The translations under genes were made by a program, and so were the position numbers. Positions 7,014 to 15,282 of a stretch of 32,031 nt of DNA are shown piece after piece; position 1 is the stretch's first letter, and each line of letters opens with the position of its first letter. The notes under the pieces were generated by a model. That model did no database searches and had not been told where the DNA came from. It saw only the letters and a list, made by a program, of their open reading frames with translations. The stretch comes from Caulobacteraceae bacterium UBA5005 (GTDB lineage Bacteria > Pseudomonadota > Alphaproteobacteria > Caulobacterales > Caulobacteraceae), in assembly GCA_002398405.1 (NCBI GenBank), contig DGYN01000034.1, positions 1 through 32,031 on the forward strand. The letters run 5' to 3'.

Positions 7014-7727
7014 ATGATCAAACTTGGCGATTTGGCCCTGGAGTCCGGCCGTCCCGCCGTGGCGGTGAGCTTCACCGACGCGGACGGCAAGGATGAGGTC
7101 GCCGCCGCCAAGCGCGCCGGCGTCGCCATCGCCGAGTTGCGCGTCGATCTTTTTGCCCGCACCTCGGAAGACTACCTGGAGCATCAGGCCCGGCGGCTGT
7201 CCGGCCTGCCGACCATCGCCACCATCCGGCTCGCCGCCGAAGGGGGTGGATGGCACGGGAAGGAAGAAGATCGGATTCCCCTCTTTGAGGCGCTTCTGCC
7301 CCTGGTGGACGGGGTCGATGTGGAGCTTTCCGCGGCCCAGACCCTGGTCGAGGTGGCGGCGCTGGCCAAGGCGCAGGACAAGGTGCTGATCGTCTCCCAC
7401 CACGATTTTGAAGGCACGCCCTCGCTTGAGGCGCTGATCGAGGTGGCGGCGCGCGCCGCCGCGGCGGGCGCTGATATCGTCAAGATCGCCGCGCGGGCCG
7501 ACACAGACCGGGACGTGGAAACCTTGTCGCACCTGCTGGCCGAGCGCCCGGCGCCGCACATGGTCGTGATCGGCATGGGTGAGCACGCCGCGCCCACCCG
7601 GCTGCTTTTTCCGGGCCAGGGCTCACTTTTCACCTTTGCCGCCAAGGGAGAGCGGTCGACGGCGCCCGGTCAACTGGACTACCATAGAATGCTGAAACTG
7701 CTCGCCAGCCTGTATCCGCCTTCCTAA
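7014..7727 (+). CDS. aroD: 3-dehydroquinate dehydratase, type I
   Basis: Third step of the shikimate pathway: Schiff-base dehydration of 3-dehydroquinate to 3-dehydroshikimate in the cytoplasm. 237 residues, normal for the class I TIM-barrel enzyme. Visible are ELRVDLF (substrate-binding strand), the catalytic His in SHHDF (His130), the Schiff-base Lys in IVKIAA (Lys157) and the closing loop FTFAAKGERSTAPGQLDY. Class I is less common in alphaproteobacteria than the class II enzyme AroQ, which makes the clear class I signature notable. It follows a membrane protein gene by nine bases. Confidence 0.93.
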   Translation: MIKLGDLALESGRPAVAVSFTDADGKDEVAAAKRAGVAIAELRVDLFARTSEDYLEHQARRLSGLPTIATIRLAAEGGGWHGKEEDRIPLFEALLPLVDGVDVELSAAQTLVEVAALAKAQDKVLIVSHHDFEGTPSLEALIEVAARAAAAGADIVKIAARADTDRDVETLSHLLAERPAPHMVVIGMGEHAAPTRLLFPGQGSLFTFAAKGERSTAPGQLDYHRMLKLLASLYPPS

Positions 7728-7734
7728 AAGGTTC

Positions 7735-7769
7735 ATTCAGGCGCTATTCAGCGACAGGGGCCGATAAAT
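7735..7769 (+). promoter_or_regulatory. PhoP-style direct repeat and -10 box, probable autoregulated promoter
   Basis: ATTCAG occurs at 7735-7740 and 7746-7751, i.e. two identical hexamers with a five-base gap (11-base period), the architecture bound by PhoP/OmpR-class dimers. Eleven bases further is GATAAA (7763-7768), a good -10, with no -35 box. PhoP-activated promoters have exactly this spacing. Transcription would start at about 7775, one base before the ATG at 7776, and there is no Shine-Dalgarno, so the message is probably leaderless. That the FeuP-like regulator encoded downstream is the binder is inference. Confidence 0.5.
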
Positions 7770-7775
7770 CCATTC

Positions 7776-8129
7776 ATGAAGACGATGGCAGTCATCCTGG
7801 CAGGCTTGACCCTGGGGCTCAGCGCCCCGGCGATAGCCCAGGCCAACGCCTTGGCGCCGCAGGCCCTTTTCAGGGTCCTCGACGGCCCGCAGCCGCCGCC
7901 GGAGCGTGAACCGGCGGCCAGGGCGCCGAGCCCGCGACTCATCCCGCTGGAACAGGTGCGCGCCCAGATCCAGCGCTCCACCCCCGGCCGAATGCTCGAC
8001 GCCGAGCCGCCGGACCCCGGCAGCCCCCGGCCGGTCTACCGCATCCGCTGGCAGGCCGATTCGGGGCAGAGGATTGATTTTGTCGTCGACGCCCAGACGG
8101 GCGCGATCCTCAGCCGCAGCGGAGGGTAA
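7776..8129 (+). CDS. periplasmic PepSY-domain protein (possible FeuN-like modulator)
   Basis: 117 residues with a Sec signal peptide (MKTMAVILAGLTLGLSAPAIAQA, cleavage near 21) and a C-terminal PepSY domain: LIPLEQVRAQIQ, then PVYRIRWQADSG and IDFVVDAQTGAILSRSGG. The stop precedes the response regulator start by five bases, so this is the first gene of a sensor operon. In Sinorhizobium meliloti the FeuPQ system is preceded by the small periplasmic inhibitor FeuN; the location here suggests an analogous role of damping the kinase. I cannot show homology to FeuN from sequence alone. Confidence 0.82.
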   Translation: MKTMAVILAGLTLGLSAPAIAQANALAPQALFRVLDGPQPPPEREPAARAPSPRLIPLEQVRAQIQRSTPGRMLDAEPPDPGSPRPVYRIRWQADSGQRIDFVVDAQTGAILSRSGG

Positions 8130-8134
8130 AAGGT

Positions 8135-8809
8135 TTGCGCGTTCTCGTCGTTGAAGACGATCCCGATCTGGCCCGTCAGCTGAAGTCCGCGCTTAGCGAC
8201 GCCGGCTATGCCGTCGACCATGCGCCCGATGGCGAGGAAGCCGCCTTTCTGGGCGACACCGAGCCCTATGACGCCATCGTGCTGGATCTGGGCCTTCCCA
8301 AGATCGACGGGGTGTCGGTGCTGGAGCAATGGCGGCGGGACGGGATCGCGACGCCCGTCCTGATCCTCACCGCCCGCGGCGCCTGGAGCGAAAAGGTCGC
8401 CGGGTTCGACGCCGGGGCCGACGACTATCTGACCAAGCCCTTCCATACCGAGGAGCTCCTGGCGCGGCTTCGGGCTCTGCTCCGGCGCACGGCGGGCCAT
8501 GCGTCGGCCAACCTTGCCTGCGGCGAGCTGATGCTCGATCCCAAGGCGGCGCGCGCCAGCGTCAATGGCGAACCCCTGCGCCTGACCAGTCTGGAATACC
8601 GGCTGCTGCATTATCTGATGATGCACCAGGCGCGGGTGATCAGCCGGACCGAACTGGTCGAGCACCTTTACGACCAGGACTTCGACCGCGATTCCAACAC
8701 CATCGAGGTTTTCGTCGGCCGCCTTCGCAAGAAGATCGGTCCCGACCGGATCGAGACCGTGCGCGGCCTCGGCTATCGCCTCACGCCCCTAGCCGGCGAG
8801 ACGAGTTAG
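8135..8809 (+). CDS. feuP: OmpR/PhoP-family response regulator, FeuP-like
   Basis: 224 residues. Receiver domain with acidic pocket EDD (7-9), phospho-acceptor Asp51 (VLDLGLP), Thr79 (LTA) and Lys101 (TKPF); then a winged-helix domain with LRLTSLEYRLLHYLM, TELVEHLYDQDFDRDSNTIE and VFVGRLRKKIG. The strings GDTEPYDA, VAGFDAGADDY and YDQDFDRDSNTIEVF are as I remember them from rhizobial FeuP, an osmo-responsive regulator needed for periplasmic glucan export. The start is TTG at 8135, behind GGAGGG about ten bases upstream. The kinase gene follows after three bases. The symbol is by similarity and context. Confidence 0.85.
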   Translation: MRVLVVEDDPDLARQLKSALSDAGYAVDHAPDGEEAAFLGDTEPYDAIVLDLGLPKIDGVSVLEQWRRDGIATPVLILTARGAWSEKVAGFDAGADDYLTKPFHTEELLARLRALLRRTAGHASANLACGELMLDPKAARASVNGEPLRLTSLEYRLLHYLMMHQARVISRTELVEHLYDQDFDRDSNTIEVFVGRLRKKIGPDRIETVRGLGYRLTPLAGETS

Positions 8810-8812
8810 ACC

Positions 8813-10207
8813 TTGAAATTTAAGGTCCCCGGCCCCTCGCTGACGCGCCGGCTGGTCCTGCTCGCGGCGGGTTGGAGCTTTGCCGTCCTGATCGCCGCGA
8901 GCCTGCTGCTCACCGCCCAGTTCCGCCGGGAGTTCCTGGCGAGGTTCGACGCCCAGCTGGCCGAGCACGTGGAAAGCCTGCTGGCGCGCACCGAGATCAT
9001 CGAGGGCGACGTCGTCCCCCCGGAGTTCACCGATGGCCGGGCCGAGCGGGCCCACTCCGGCCGCTATTGGCAGATCGCCGAGATCGGGCCCGATGGCCGC
9101 ATCGCCGTGCGGGTCAGGTCCAAGTCCCTGTTCGCGGGCGATCCCAACATGCCGGTGCCGCCGGAGGCTATCGCCGATCTGGGGCGCGAGCCGACAGGGA
9201 CCTATGAATACGACACCATCGGCCCGGCGCAGGAGCCCTTGCGGGTCGCCGCCAAGCTGTCGGTCCTGCCGACCCCCGCCGGCAATGTGCCCCTGCTGTT
9301 CATCGTCGGCGAAGACCGCCGGCCGGTCGACGCCGGGGCCCGCCGCTTCGCCGCCACCGCCTTCATCGCCCTGATCCTGCTGGGCTTTGGCCTGATGGCG
9401 GCGGTGTTCATCCAGGTCCGGGTCGGTCTTAAGCCGCTGTTCGACCTGCGCCGGGAGGTGGCCGAGGTGCGCAAGGGCCGCGCCGACAAGCTGATCCAGT
9501 CCTATCCCGCCGAACTCGCGCCCCTGGCCGAGGAACTCAACGCCCTGGTGGCCCACAACCACGAAGTGGTCGAGCGCCAGCGCACCCACGTCGGCAACCT
9601 GGCGCACGCCCTGAAGACGCCGATCTCGGTGATGGTCGCCGAGGCCGGCAAGAAGCCCGGCGTCCTGGCTGACGTCGTCCGGCGTCAGACCGAGGCCATG
9701 CACGGCCATGTGGAGCACCACCTGCGCCGGGCCCGCGCCGCCGCCAGGTCCCAGTCCAACCGCGAACAGACGCCGCTGGAGCCCGTGCTCGACGAACTGG
9801 CCCGCACGCTGGAGCGCATCTTCCGCGACAAGAAGGTCGCGGTGGACTGGACCTGCCCCGCCGACCTCGCCTTCCAGGGAGAACGCCAGGATCTCCTGGA
9901 GATCATCGGCAACGTCATGGAAAACGCCTGCAAGTGGAGCAAGGGCAAGGTCCGCGCCGTGGCCGAACCCAAGGAAGCGGGCAAGCTCTGTGTGGTGATC
10001 GAGGACGACGGGCCTGGCCTTCCCGCCGACCGCCGGACCGACGTGCTGAAGCGCGGCGCGCGGCTGGATGAGAAGACTCCGGGGACGGGCCTTGGCCTTT
10101 CCATCGTCGACGAACTCGCCAGGGCCTATGGCGGCGACCTCACGCTGGGCGATTCCGCCCTGGGCGGGCTCAAGGTGGAAATCATCCTGCCTCGCGCCGA
10201 GGGTTAG
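8813..10207 (+). CDS. feuQ: sensor histidine kinase, FeuQ/PhoQ-like
   Basis: 464 residues, TTG start at 8813, three bases after the regulator stop. Order: membrane segment 1 (about 13-36), periplasmic domain of about 140 residues, membrane segment 2 (about 179-203), a HAMP-like stretch, the H-box HVGNLAHALKTPISVM with phospho-acceptor His265, N-box GNVMENACKWS, G1 VVIEDDGPGLP and G2 GTGLGLSIVDELARAYGG. The dimerisation motif HALKTP rather than HELRTP is characteristic of the PhoQ-type group. The periplasmic domain could be sensed by, or bind, the PepSY protein encoded two genes upstream. A Rho-independent terminator overlaps the stop codon. Confidence 0.87.
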   Translation: MKFKVPGPSLTRRLVLLAAGWSFAVLIAASLLLTAQFRREFLARFDAQLAEHVESLLARTEIIEGDVVPPEFTDGRAERAHSGRYWQIAEIGPDGRIAVRVRSKSLFAGDPNMPVPPEAIADLGREPTGTYEYDTIGPAQEPLRVAAKLSVLPTPAGNVPLLFIVGEDRRPVDAGARRFAATAFIALILLGFGLMAAVFIQVRVGLKPLFDLRREVAEVRKGRADKLIQSYPAELAPLAEELNALVAHNHEVVERQRTHVGNLAHALKTPISVMVAEAGKKPGVLADVVRRQTEAMHGHVEHHLRRARAAARSQSNREQTPLEPVLDELARTLERIFRDKKVAVDWTCPADLAFQGERQDLLEIIGNVMENACKWSKGKVRAVAEPKEAGKLCVVIEDDGPGLPADRRTDVLKRGARLDEKTPGTGLGLSIVDELARAYGGDLTLGDSALGGLKVEIILPRAEG

Positions 10208-10232
10208 AAGTTTTTAGAATCCCTCGATTTTT
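10198..10232 (+). terminator. Rho-independent terminator of the PepSY/feuPQ-like operon
   Basis: CGAGGG (10198-10203) pairs with CCCTCG (10221-10226), extended by TT/AA with one bulged T, followed by ATTTTT (10227-10232). The left arm lies in the last codons and the TAG stop (10205-10207) falls in the upper stem and loop. Confidence 0.65.
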
Positions 10233-10303
10233 CCACCAAACCTTAACCCGGTGTCCATCATGTTGCACGCGGGGCCATGGGGGTCCCGCCCAAGGTCGCC
10301 TTC

Positions 10304-11638
10304 ATGTCCGCCCTGTCCGTCAAGCAGATGCACGTCATCCGCACCCTGATCGACACCGCGCCCGACGGCGCGATCCGCAGCCTTGACCAAGCCCTGTCTT
10401 CCGACGTTGTCGAAGGCGCCATGGCCGAAATTCGCGACCTGGTGAGTTTCGAAGCGGCCGAACGGCGCACCCGCACACTGGTCTTCATGCCGCTGGTCGC
10501 CCTTTGCCCCCGGCGCGCCCCAGCGATCCCGCACAAGACTTTTCCCCACCGCGTGCTGAACCTGCTTTGGGCCGCGCTCAAGGCCTATGCGCCGGAGCAG
10601 GCGGCCCAGGCCCAGGCCGCGGCGCTCACCTGGACCGAAGAGTCGGACAGCCTGCCGGTGCTCGACCAACTCTGCGCCGACGCCGCCCAGGGCCTGCGTC
10701 ACGCGGCCGGCACGCCCTTCGCCGCCGCGGCGAACCTGCTGGAGGACCACGAGGAGGACGGCGCGGAGGTCTTCGCCAGCTACCTCGATCTCGCGCCCCT
10801 GGCGCGGGTCAATGTCCGCAAGATGCCGGACTGGCTTACCCGCATGAACGACGAGCGGGCGGTGACCATTCGCCTGGCCTTCAAGGACGCAACGGCGATC
10901 GCCATCGACGCCGGTCCCAAATTCTTTGAAATCCTCGCCGCCCAGTTGGCCGAGCCCTGGCAGATCCTGCGCGTCATTTCGGCGGTCATGGACAGGCCCG
11001 GCGACAGCTACATGGCGGGCTCGGAGCTTTCCCACATCGGCGAGCGCCTGATCGCCGACCTCGGCCGCCGCGTCGAGGTGTTCAAGGCCTTTGATCCCAC
11101 CCAAGGCGCCGCCGCCGGCAAGATCGCCGCGCAGGCTGTGTCCGGCGCGGTCTGCCTGATCACCGAGTTCGAACAGACCGTCGACCTCGCCAAGGACGGG
11201 CCCTGGGGCATGGTGATCTTCCGCTACAAGAAGGATCTCGCCCAGCTGGTCGAGAAGGCGCTCGGCAAGGCCGATGATGCGGTCGGCGCCGCCTTGCCGC
11301 TGAAGGCGGGCCGATTCGGCAAAGGTCGCGCCCTGCCGCGCTACGAGGCCGCCCCCGACCCCAAGGCCGTGGCGAAGGCGGAAGGCTATATGGCCTTCGT
11401 CAACGAGAGCCGTTCGGCCGCACCGAACGGCGGCTATGCTTCCTATCGGGCCAAGGTCATCGAGAAGCTCGACGACCGGGTTGACCACTATGTCGAGGAT
11501 ACGCTGGAGCACCTGCGCGGCGAGGATCAGACCCACCACGCGACCGCCGCCGAATTCCTGGAAATCGCAGCGGGGCTCGTCGGCCTGCTGCGCGACGACA
11601 AAGCGGCTCAGATCGTCCGCCGCCGAGCGGCGGCCTAG
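10304..11638 (+). CDS. unrecognised cytoplasmic helical protein (444 aa)
   Basis: I do not recognise this family. From ATG 10304 (AAGG nine bases upstream) it has 444 residues; an in-frame ATG at 10277 would add nine. There is no signal peptide or membrane segment. It is Ala/Leu-rich and mostly helical, opening MSALSVKQMHVIRTLID, with a Pro/Arg patch CPRRAPAIPHKTFPHRVLN (about 75-93) and a basic C-terminus QIVRRRAAA. Three segments look conserved-like: RKMPDWLTRMNDERAVTIRLAFKD, GDSYMAGSELSHIGERLI and SYRAKVIEKLDDRVDHYVEDTLEHL. It sits between the two-component operon (terminated) and ccmI. The last 12 codons are duplicated out of frame directly downstream (11603-11677). Confidence 0.8.
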   Translation: MSALSVKQMHVIRTLIDTAPDGAIRSLDQALSSDVVEGAMAEIRDLVSFEAAERRTRTLVFMPLVALCPRRAPAIPHKTFPHRVLNLLWAALKAYAPEQAAQAQAAALTWTEESDSLPVLDQLCADAAQGLRHAAGTPFAAAANLLEDHEEDGAEVFASYLDLAPLARVNVRKMPDWLTRMNDERAVTIRLAFKDATAIAIDAGPKFFEILAAQLAEPWQILRVISAVMDRPGDSYMAGSELSHIGERLIADLGRRVEVFKAFDPTQGAAAGKIAAQAVSGAVCLITEFEQTVDLAKDGPWGMVIFRYKKDLAQLVEKALGKADDAVGAALPLKAGRFGKGRALPRYEAAPDPKAVAKAEGYMAFVNESRSAAPNGGYASYRAKVIEKLDDRVDHYVEDTLEHLRGEDQTHHATAAEFLEIAAGLVGLLRDDKAAQIVRRRAAA

Positions 11639-11677
11639 GGCCGCTCAGATTGTCCGCCGCCGGGCGGCCGCCTAAAG
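11603..11677 (+). repeat. 37-base tandem duplication of the gene end, in a shifted frame
   Basis: Two copies with a 37-base period: 11603-11638 (last 11 codons plus TAG of the upstream gene) and 11640-11675 (same 11 amino acids AAQIVRRRAAA plus TAA, in the +1 frame). Within the 36 compared bases there are five differences, all at third codon positions and all synonymous: GCG/GCC, ATC/ATT, CGA/CGG, GCG/GCC and TAG/TAA. Each copy also contains a GCCGCC...GGCGGC-like short palindrome, without a following T tract. Confidence 0.85.
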
Positions 11678-11716
11678 GCACTCGCGAAAGCCCGCGCGAT
11701 AGGCTAGCAAGCCCGC

Positions 11717-12775
11717 ATGATCGTTCTCTGGATCGCGGCTTTCCTCGCGATGGCCGCCGCGGCGGCCTTGATCCTCCTCTATTCGTTTCGGCCCGTGGCC
11801 GTGGTCGCCGATCCGGCGCAGACCGTCTATCTGCGGCAGCTGGCTGAAAACGACGAACTCGCCGCGCGCGGCCTGATGGGCGAGGAGGAGCGGTCTCTCG
11901 CCAACGCCGAGGCCGCCCGCCGCGCGCTCAAGGAGAAGTCCGACACGGCGGAGGCGGGACCCAGCAACCTCTCGCGGATGATCGTGGTGGGCAGCATCGC
12001 CCTGGTCGGCGTCGCGGCCCTGGGCATCTATGTCGCGGTCGGAACGCCCGACATGGCCGACCAGCCTTATAAGCTGCGGCTGAAAGGCTGGAGCGAACAG
12101 CCGATCGAAACCTTGTCGCCGGCCCAGATCGCCGCCCTGCTGGGCGAGCAGGCGAAGAAGAACGCCAATGAGCCCGAATTCCTGCGCATCTACGCCCAGA
12201 TGCAGGAAGAGAGCGGCGATTCCCTCTCGGCGGTCCGCAACCTGGAAAAATCCCTGGCCATCGATCCAGCCTCGGCCCAGGCCTGGAACATGCTCGGCCA
12301 GCTCTACGCCCGCCTCGCCGAGGGGGAGGTGACGCCGCAGGCTCGAGCGGCCCTGAGCAAGGCCCTCGAGCTCGACCCCAAGGCTGTCGCGCCCCGCTAT
12401 CTGATCGGCAAGAGCGAGGTCGAGGCCGGGCGCCGCGCCGAGGGGTTGATGATCTGGCGCTCCCTGCTGGCCGACCTTGGGCCGCAGCAGCAGGAGGTCC
12501 TGATGAAACAGATCGCCGAGGTCGAGGGCGGCGGGGGCCCTGTGCCTTCGCAGGCCGCCGCCGATCCGGCCATTGTCGCCATGGTCGACCGCCTGGCCGC
12601 GCGCCTGAAGGAAAACCCTGACGATCCGGCCGGATGGGCGAGGCTCGTGCGCTCCTACAAGGTGCTGGGCGATGACGCCAAGCTGAACGCGGCCCTGGCC
12701 GACGCGCGGGTCCGGTTCAAGGGCCGGCCGCGGGATCTCGCCGCCATCGAAGCGGCGACGGCGGCGCCGCAATGA
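11717..12775 (+). CDS. ccmI: cytochrome c biogenesis protein CcmI (CycH)
   Basis: 352 residues. Apocytochrome c chaperone that presents apocytochrome to the heme ligation complex. A first membrane helix (about 3-22) and a second (about 88-108) flank a cytoplasmic loop with the family signature VYLRQLAENDELAARGLMGEEE. The periplasmic part has TPR repeats (AVRNLEKSLAIDPASAQAWNMLGQLYARL, ARAALSKALELDPKAVAPRYLIG) and a C-terminal peptide-binding region (AARLKENPDDPAGWARLVRSYKVLGD). First gene of the ccmIEFH operon; ATG at 11717, 42 bases after the duplicated repeat. Confidence 0.92.
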   Translation: MIVLWIAAFLAMAAAAALILLYSFRPVAVVADPAQTVYLRQLAENDELAARGLMGEEERSLANAEAARRALKEKSDTAEAGPSNLSRMIVVGSIALVGVAALGIYVAVGTPDMADQPYKLRLKGWSEQPIETLSPAQIAALLGEQAKKNANEPEFLRIYAQMQEESGDSLSAVRNLEKSLAIDPASAQAWNMLGQLYARLAEGEVTPQARAALSKALELDPKAVAPRYLIGKSEVEAGRRAEGLMIWRSLLADLGPQQQEVLMKQIAEVEGGGGPVPSQAAADPAIVAMVDRLAARLKENPDDPAGWARLVRSYKVLGDDAKLNAALADARVRFKGRPRDLAAIEAATAAPQ

Positions 12776-12817
12776 CCTGCAAAATTGCGCCAATCTGGGG
12801 GGTATAGGAGGCTTATC

Positions 12818-13291
12818 ATGCCCATGCTCCCCAAATCCCTGAAGGCCCGCCGCCGTCTCGGCGTCGTTGTCGCCGCGGCCGTGATCCTGGCCGGCGCCGC
12901 AGCTCTTTCGATCTTCGCCTTGGGCGACACTGTTTCCCTGTTCTATTCCCCGAGCCAGGCGGCCGAGGCCAAGGTGCCGGCGGGGCGCAAGATTCAGCTC
13001 GGCGGCCTGGTGGCCAAGGGCAGTGTGGAAAAGTTCGCCGACGGCAGCATCCACTTCGTCGTCACTGACAACGTCCAATCCATGAAGGTGACCTACGACA
13101 AGGACGTGCCCGACCTGTTCCGCGAGGGCCAAGGAGTCATCACCAAGGGCGTGTTCGACTCCCACGGGGTCTTCAAGGCCTCTGAGGTCGTCGCCCGGCA
13201 CGACGAGAACTACATGCCCAAGGAAGTCGCCGACGCCCTCAAGGCCTCCGGCGAATGGAAGGGCGACCAGCCCGGGATGAGCAAACCTTGA
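12818..13291 (+). CDS. ccmE: heme chaperone CcmE (CycJ)
   Basis: 157 residues. Periplasmic membrane-anchored OB-fold protein that holds heme covalently before handing it to the CcmF/CcmH/CcmI ligase. N-terminal anchor at about 14-35, core with GGLVAKGSV and FVVTDN, heme-attaching His128 in ARHDENYMP, Tyr132 as axial ligand. The ATG at 12818 stands six bases after TAGGAGG; the upstream TTG extension is not needed. The C-terminal tail is Lys/Gly-rich and non-conserved. The stop overlaps the ccmF start. Confidence 0.94.
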   Translation: MPMLPKSLKARRRLGVVVAAAVILAGAAALSIFALGDTVSLFYSPSQAAEAKVPAGRKIQLGGLVAKGSVEKFADGSIHFVVTDNVQSMKVTYDKDVPDLFREGQGVITKGVFDSHGVFKASEVVARHDENYMPKEVADALKASGEWKGDQPGMSKP

Positions 13292-15282
13292 TCGCTGAAC
13301 TCGGCGCCTTCGCCCTTGCCCTGGCGCTCGCCCTGTCGCTCGCCCAGGTGGGACTTTCGATCGCCGCGAGGGTCAAGGGCCTGGCGGCCGTGCGCGGGGC
13401 CGGCGAAGGCGCGGCGGCCGGGGCGTTCCTGGGCGTCATCCTGGCCTTCGCCTGCCTGATCTACGCCTTCGTGACCTCGGACTTCTCGGTCTCCAACGTC
13501 GCCGCCCATTCCCACACCGCCAAGCCGATGGCCTACAAAATCGCCGGCGCCTGGGGCAGCCACGAAGGCTCGATGCTGCTGTGGTGCCTGGTGCTGACCG
13601 GCTTCGGGTCGGTAGTGGCGCTTACCGGCCGCAATCTGCCCTGGCGGCTGAAGACCGTGGCGGTGGCCACCCAGGGCCTGCTGGGCGTGCTCTTCATCGG
13701 CTACACCCTGTTCGCCTCCAATCCCTTCGAGCGCATCCTCGATGTGCCAATCCAGGGGGCGTCGCTCAACCCGGTGCTGCAGGATCCGGCCTTCGCCTTC
13801 CATCCGCCCTTCACCTACCTCGGCTACGTCGGCTTTTCGGTGGTGTTTTCCTTCGCCATCGCCGCCCTGGTGGAAGGCAAGGTGGACGAAGCCTGGGCGC
13901 GGTGGGTCCGGCCCTGGACCCTGGCGGCCTGGAGTTTTCTGACCATTGGCATCACGCTCGGCTCGTTCTGGGCCTACTACGAGCTGGGCTGGGGCGGCTG
14001 GTGGGCCTGGGATCCGGTCGAGAACGCCAGCTTCATGCCGTGGCTGATCGGCACGGCCCTGCTGCACTCGGCCATCGTCACTGAAAAGCGCGGGTCGCTG
14101 AAGGCCTGGACGGTCTTCCTGGCGCTCGCTTCCTTCAGCTTCGCCATGCTGGGCACCTTTCTGGTGCGGTCGGGGGCCATCACCTCGGTGCACGCCTTCG
14201 CCACCGATCCGACCCGCGGCGTCATTCTTCTGACCATCATGGGGATCACCGCGGGCGCGGGCTATGTGCTCTTCGCCTGGCGGGCGTCCAGCTTCACCGG
14301 CGGCGGTCTCTATGCCCGCATCAGCCGCGAAACCACCCTGGTGCTCAACAACCTGTTCCTCGCGGCCGCAACGGTGGCAGTGCTGTTCGGCACCCTGTTC
14401 CCGATGATCATCGAGGCCATCACCGGCAAGCCCGGATCGGTGGGCGCGCCCTGGTTCAACCTGGTGTTCGGGATCCTGATGGCCTTCGCCCTGGTCATCC
14501 TGCCGGTCGGGCCCCTGCTGGCCTGGAAGCGCGGGGAGTTGCCGGGCGCGATGCGCAAGCTATCGGCCGCCGGCGGCGTCGCCCTGGCGGCAGCCGTGTT
14601 GGGCTACATTCTGGTGGATCCAAAGAAGTGGCTGGCCGCCGTCGGCTGCGGCCTTGGCGTCTGGCTGATCGCCGGGTCGCTCACCGAATTGGCCGAGCGG
14701 GTGAAGCTGGGCCGCATTTCGAGGGCCGAAACCCTCCGCCGCCTGGGCGGGCTGCCGCGCGGGGCCTGGGGCATGACCATCGCCCATCTGGCGCTGGGCA
14801 TCTTCGCTCTGGGCGCCTGCGTCGAGATCGCGGGCAAGATTCAGGCAAGCCGGGTCATGCAGCCGGGCGACACCCTGGCGGCGGGAGCCTACAGTCTAAA
14901 GCTCGACGCGGTCTCCGATGTCGACGGGCCCAACTATCTGGCGCAGCGCGCGTCCATCACCGTCACAAAGGATGGCAAGACCACCTGCTTGGCCAAGCCT
15001 GAGCGCCGCACCTTCCCGGCCAGCCGGACCACCACCACCGAGGTGCACATCTGCCCGCAGGGCCTGGACCACTTCTACGTCGTCCTGGGCGAGGAGCGGC
15101 GCGGGGACACCGGCCAGCCGGTGTGGCTGGTGACCGCCTACCATAATCCGCTTGCCTGGCTGATCTTCGTCGGCCCGATCCTGATGGCCGTGGCCGGCGG
15201 CGTCTCTCTCTCCGACCGGCGCCTGAGGCTTGGCGTCGCCAAGCGGCGCACCGCCACGCCGGCGGAGGCTACGCCCTCATGA
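13288..15282 (+). CDS. ccmF: cytochrome c heme lyase subunit CcmF (CycK)
   Basis: 664 residues, polytopic (around 15 hydrophobic segments). It is the core of the heme ligation complex. The tryptophan-rich periplasmic motif WGGWWAWDPVENASFMPW (about 236-253) is diagnostic, with conserved His in NVAAHSHTAKP, WGSHEGSMLLW and HPPFTYLGYVG for heme ligation. A periplasmic domain (about 515-600) includes RRTFPASRTTTTEV. The start is TTG at 13288, sharing TTGA with the TGA stop of ccmE, an analogue of the ATGA coupling overlap. Confidence 0.94.
   Translation: MIAELGAFALALALALSLAQVGLSIAARVKGLAAVRGAGEGAAAGAFLGVILAFACLIYAFVTSDFSVSNVAAHSHTAKPMAYKIAGAWGSHEGSMLLWCLVLTGFGSVVALTGRNLPWRLKTVAVATQGLLGVLFIGYTLFASNPFERILDVPIQGASLNPVLQDPAFAFHPPFTYLGYVGFSVVFSFAIAALVEGKVDEAWARWVRPWTLAAWSFLTIGITLGSFWAYYELGWGGWWAWDPVENASFMPWLIGTALLHSAIVTEKRGSLKAWTVFLALASFSFAMLGTFLVRSGAITSVHAFATDPTRGVILLTIMGITAGAGYVLFAWRASSFTGGGLYARISRETTLVLNNLFLAAATVAVLFGTLFPMIIEAITGKPGSVGAPWFNLVFGILMAFALVILPVGPLLAWKRGELPGAMRKLSAAGGVALAAAVLGYILVDPKKWLAAVGCGLGVWLIAGSLTELAERVKLGRISRAETLRRLGGLPRGAWGMTIAHLALGIFALGACVEIAGKIQASRVMQPGDTLAAGAYSLKLDAVSDVDGPNYLAQRASITVTKDGKTTCLAKPERRTFPASRTTTTEVHICPQGLDHFYVVLGEERRGDTGQPVWLVTAYHNPLAWLIFVGPILMAVAGGVSLSDRRLRLGVAKRRTATPAEATPS

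Noticed and set aside
11436..11675. A separate small gene ending in the duplicated AAQIVRRRAAA
   Set aside because: It lies wholly in the +1 frame of a larger gene and has no ribosome binding site; better described as a duplicated gene end, with frameshifting as an open option.
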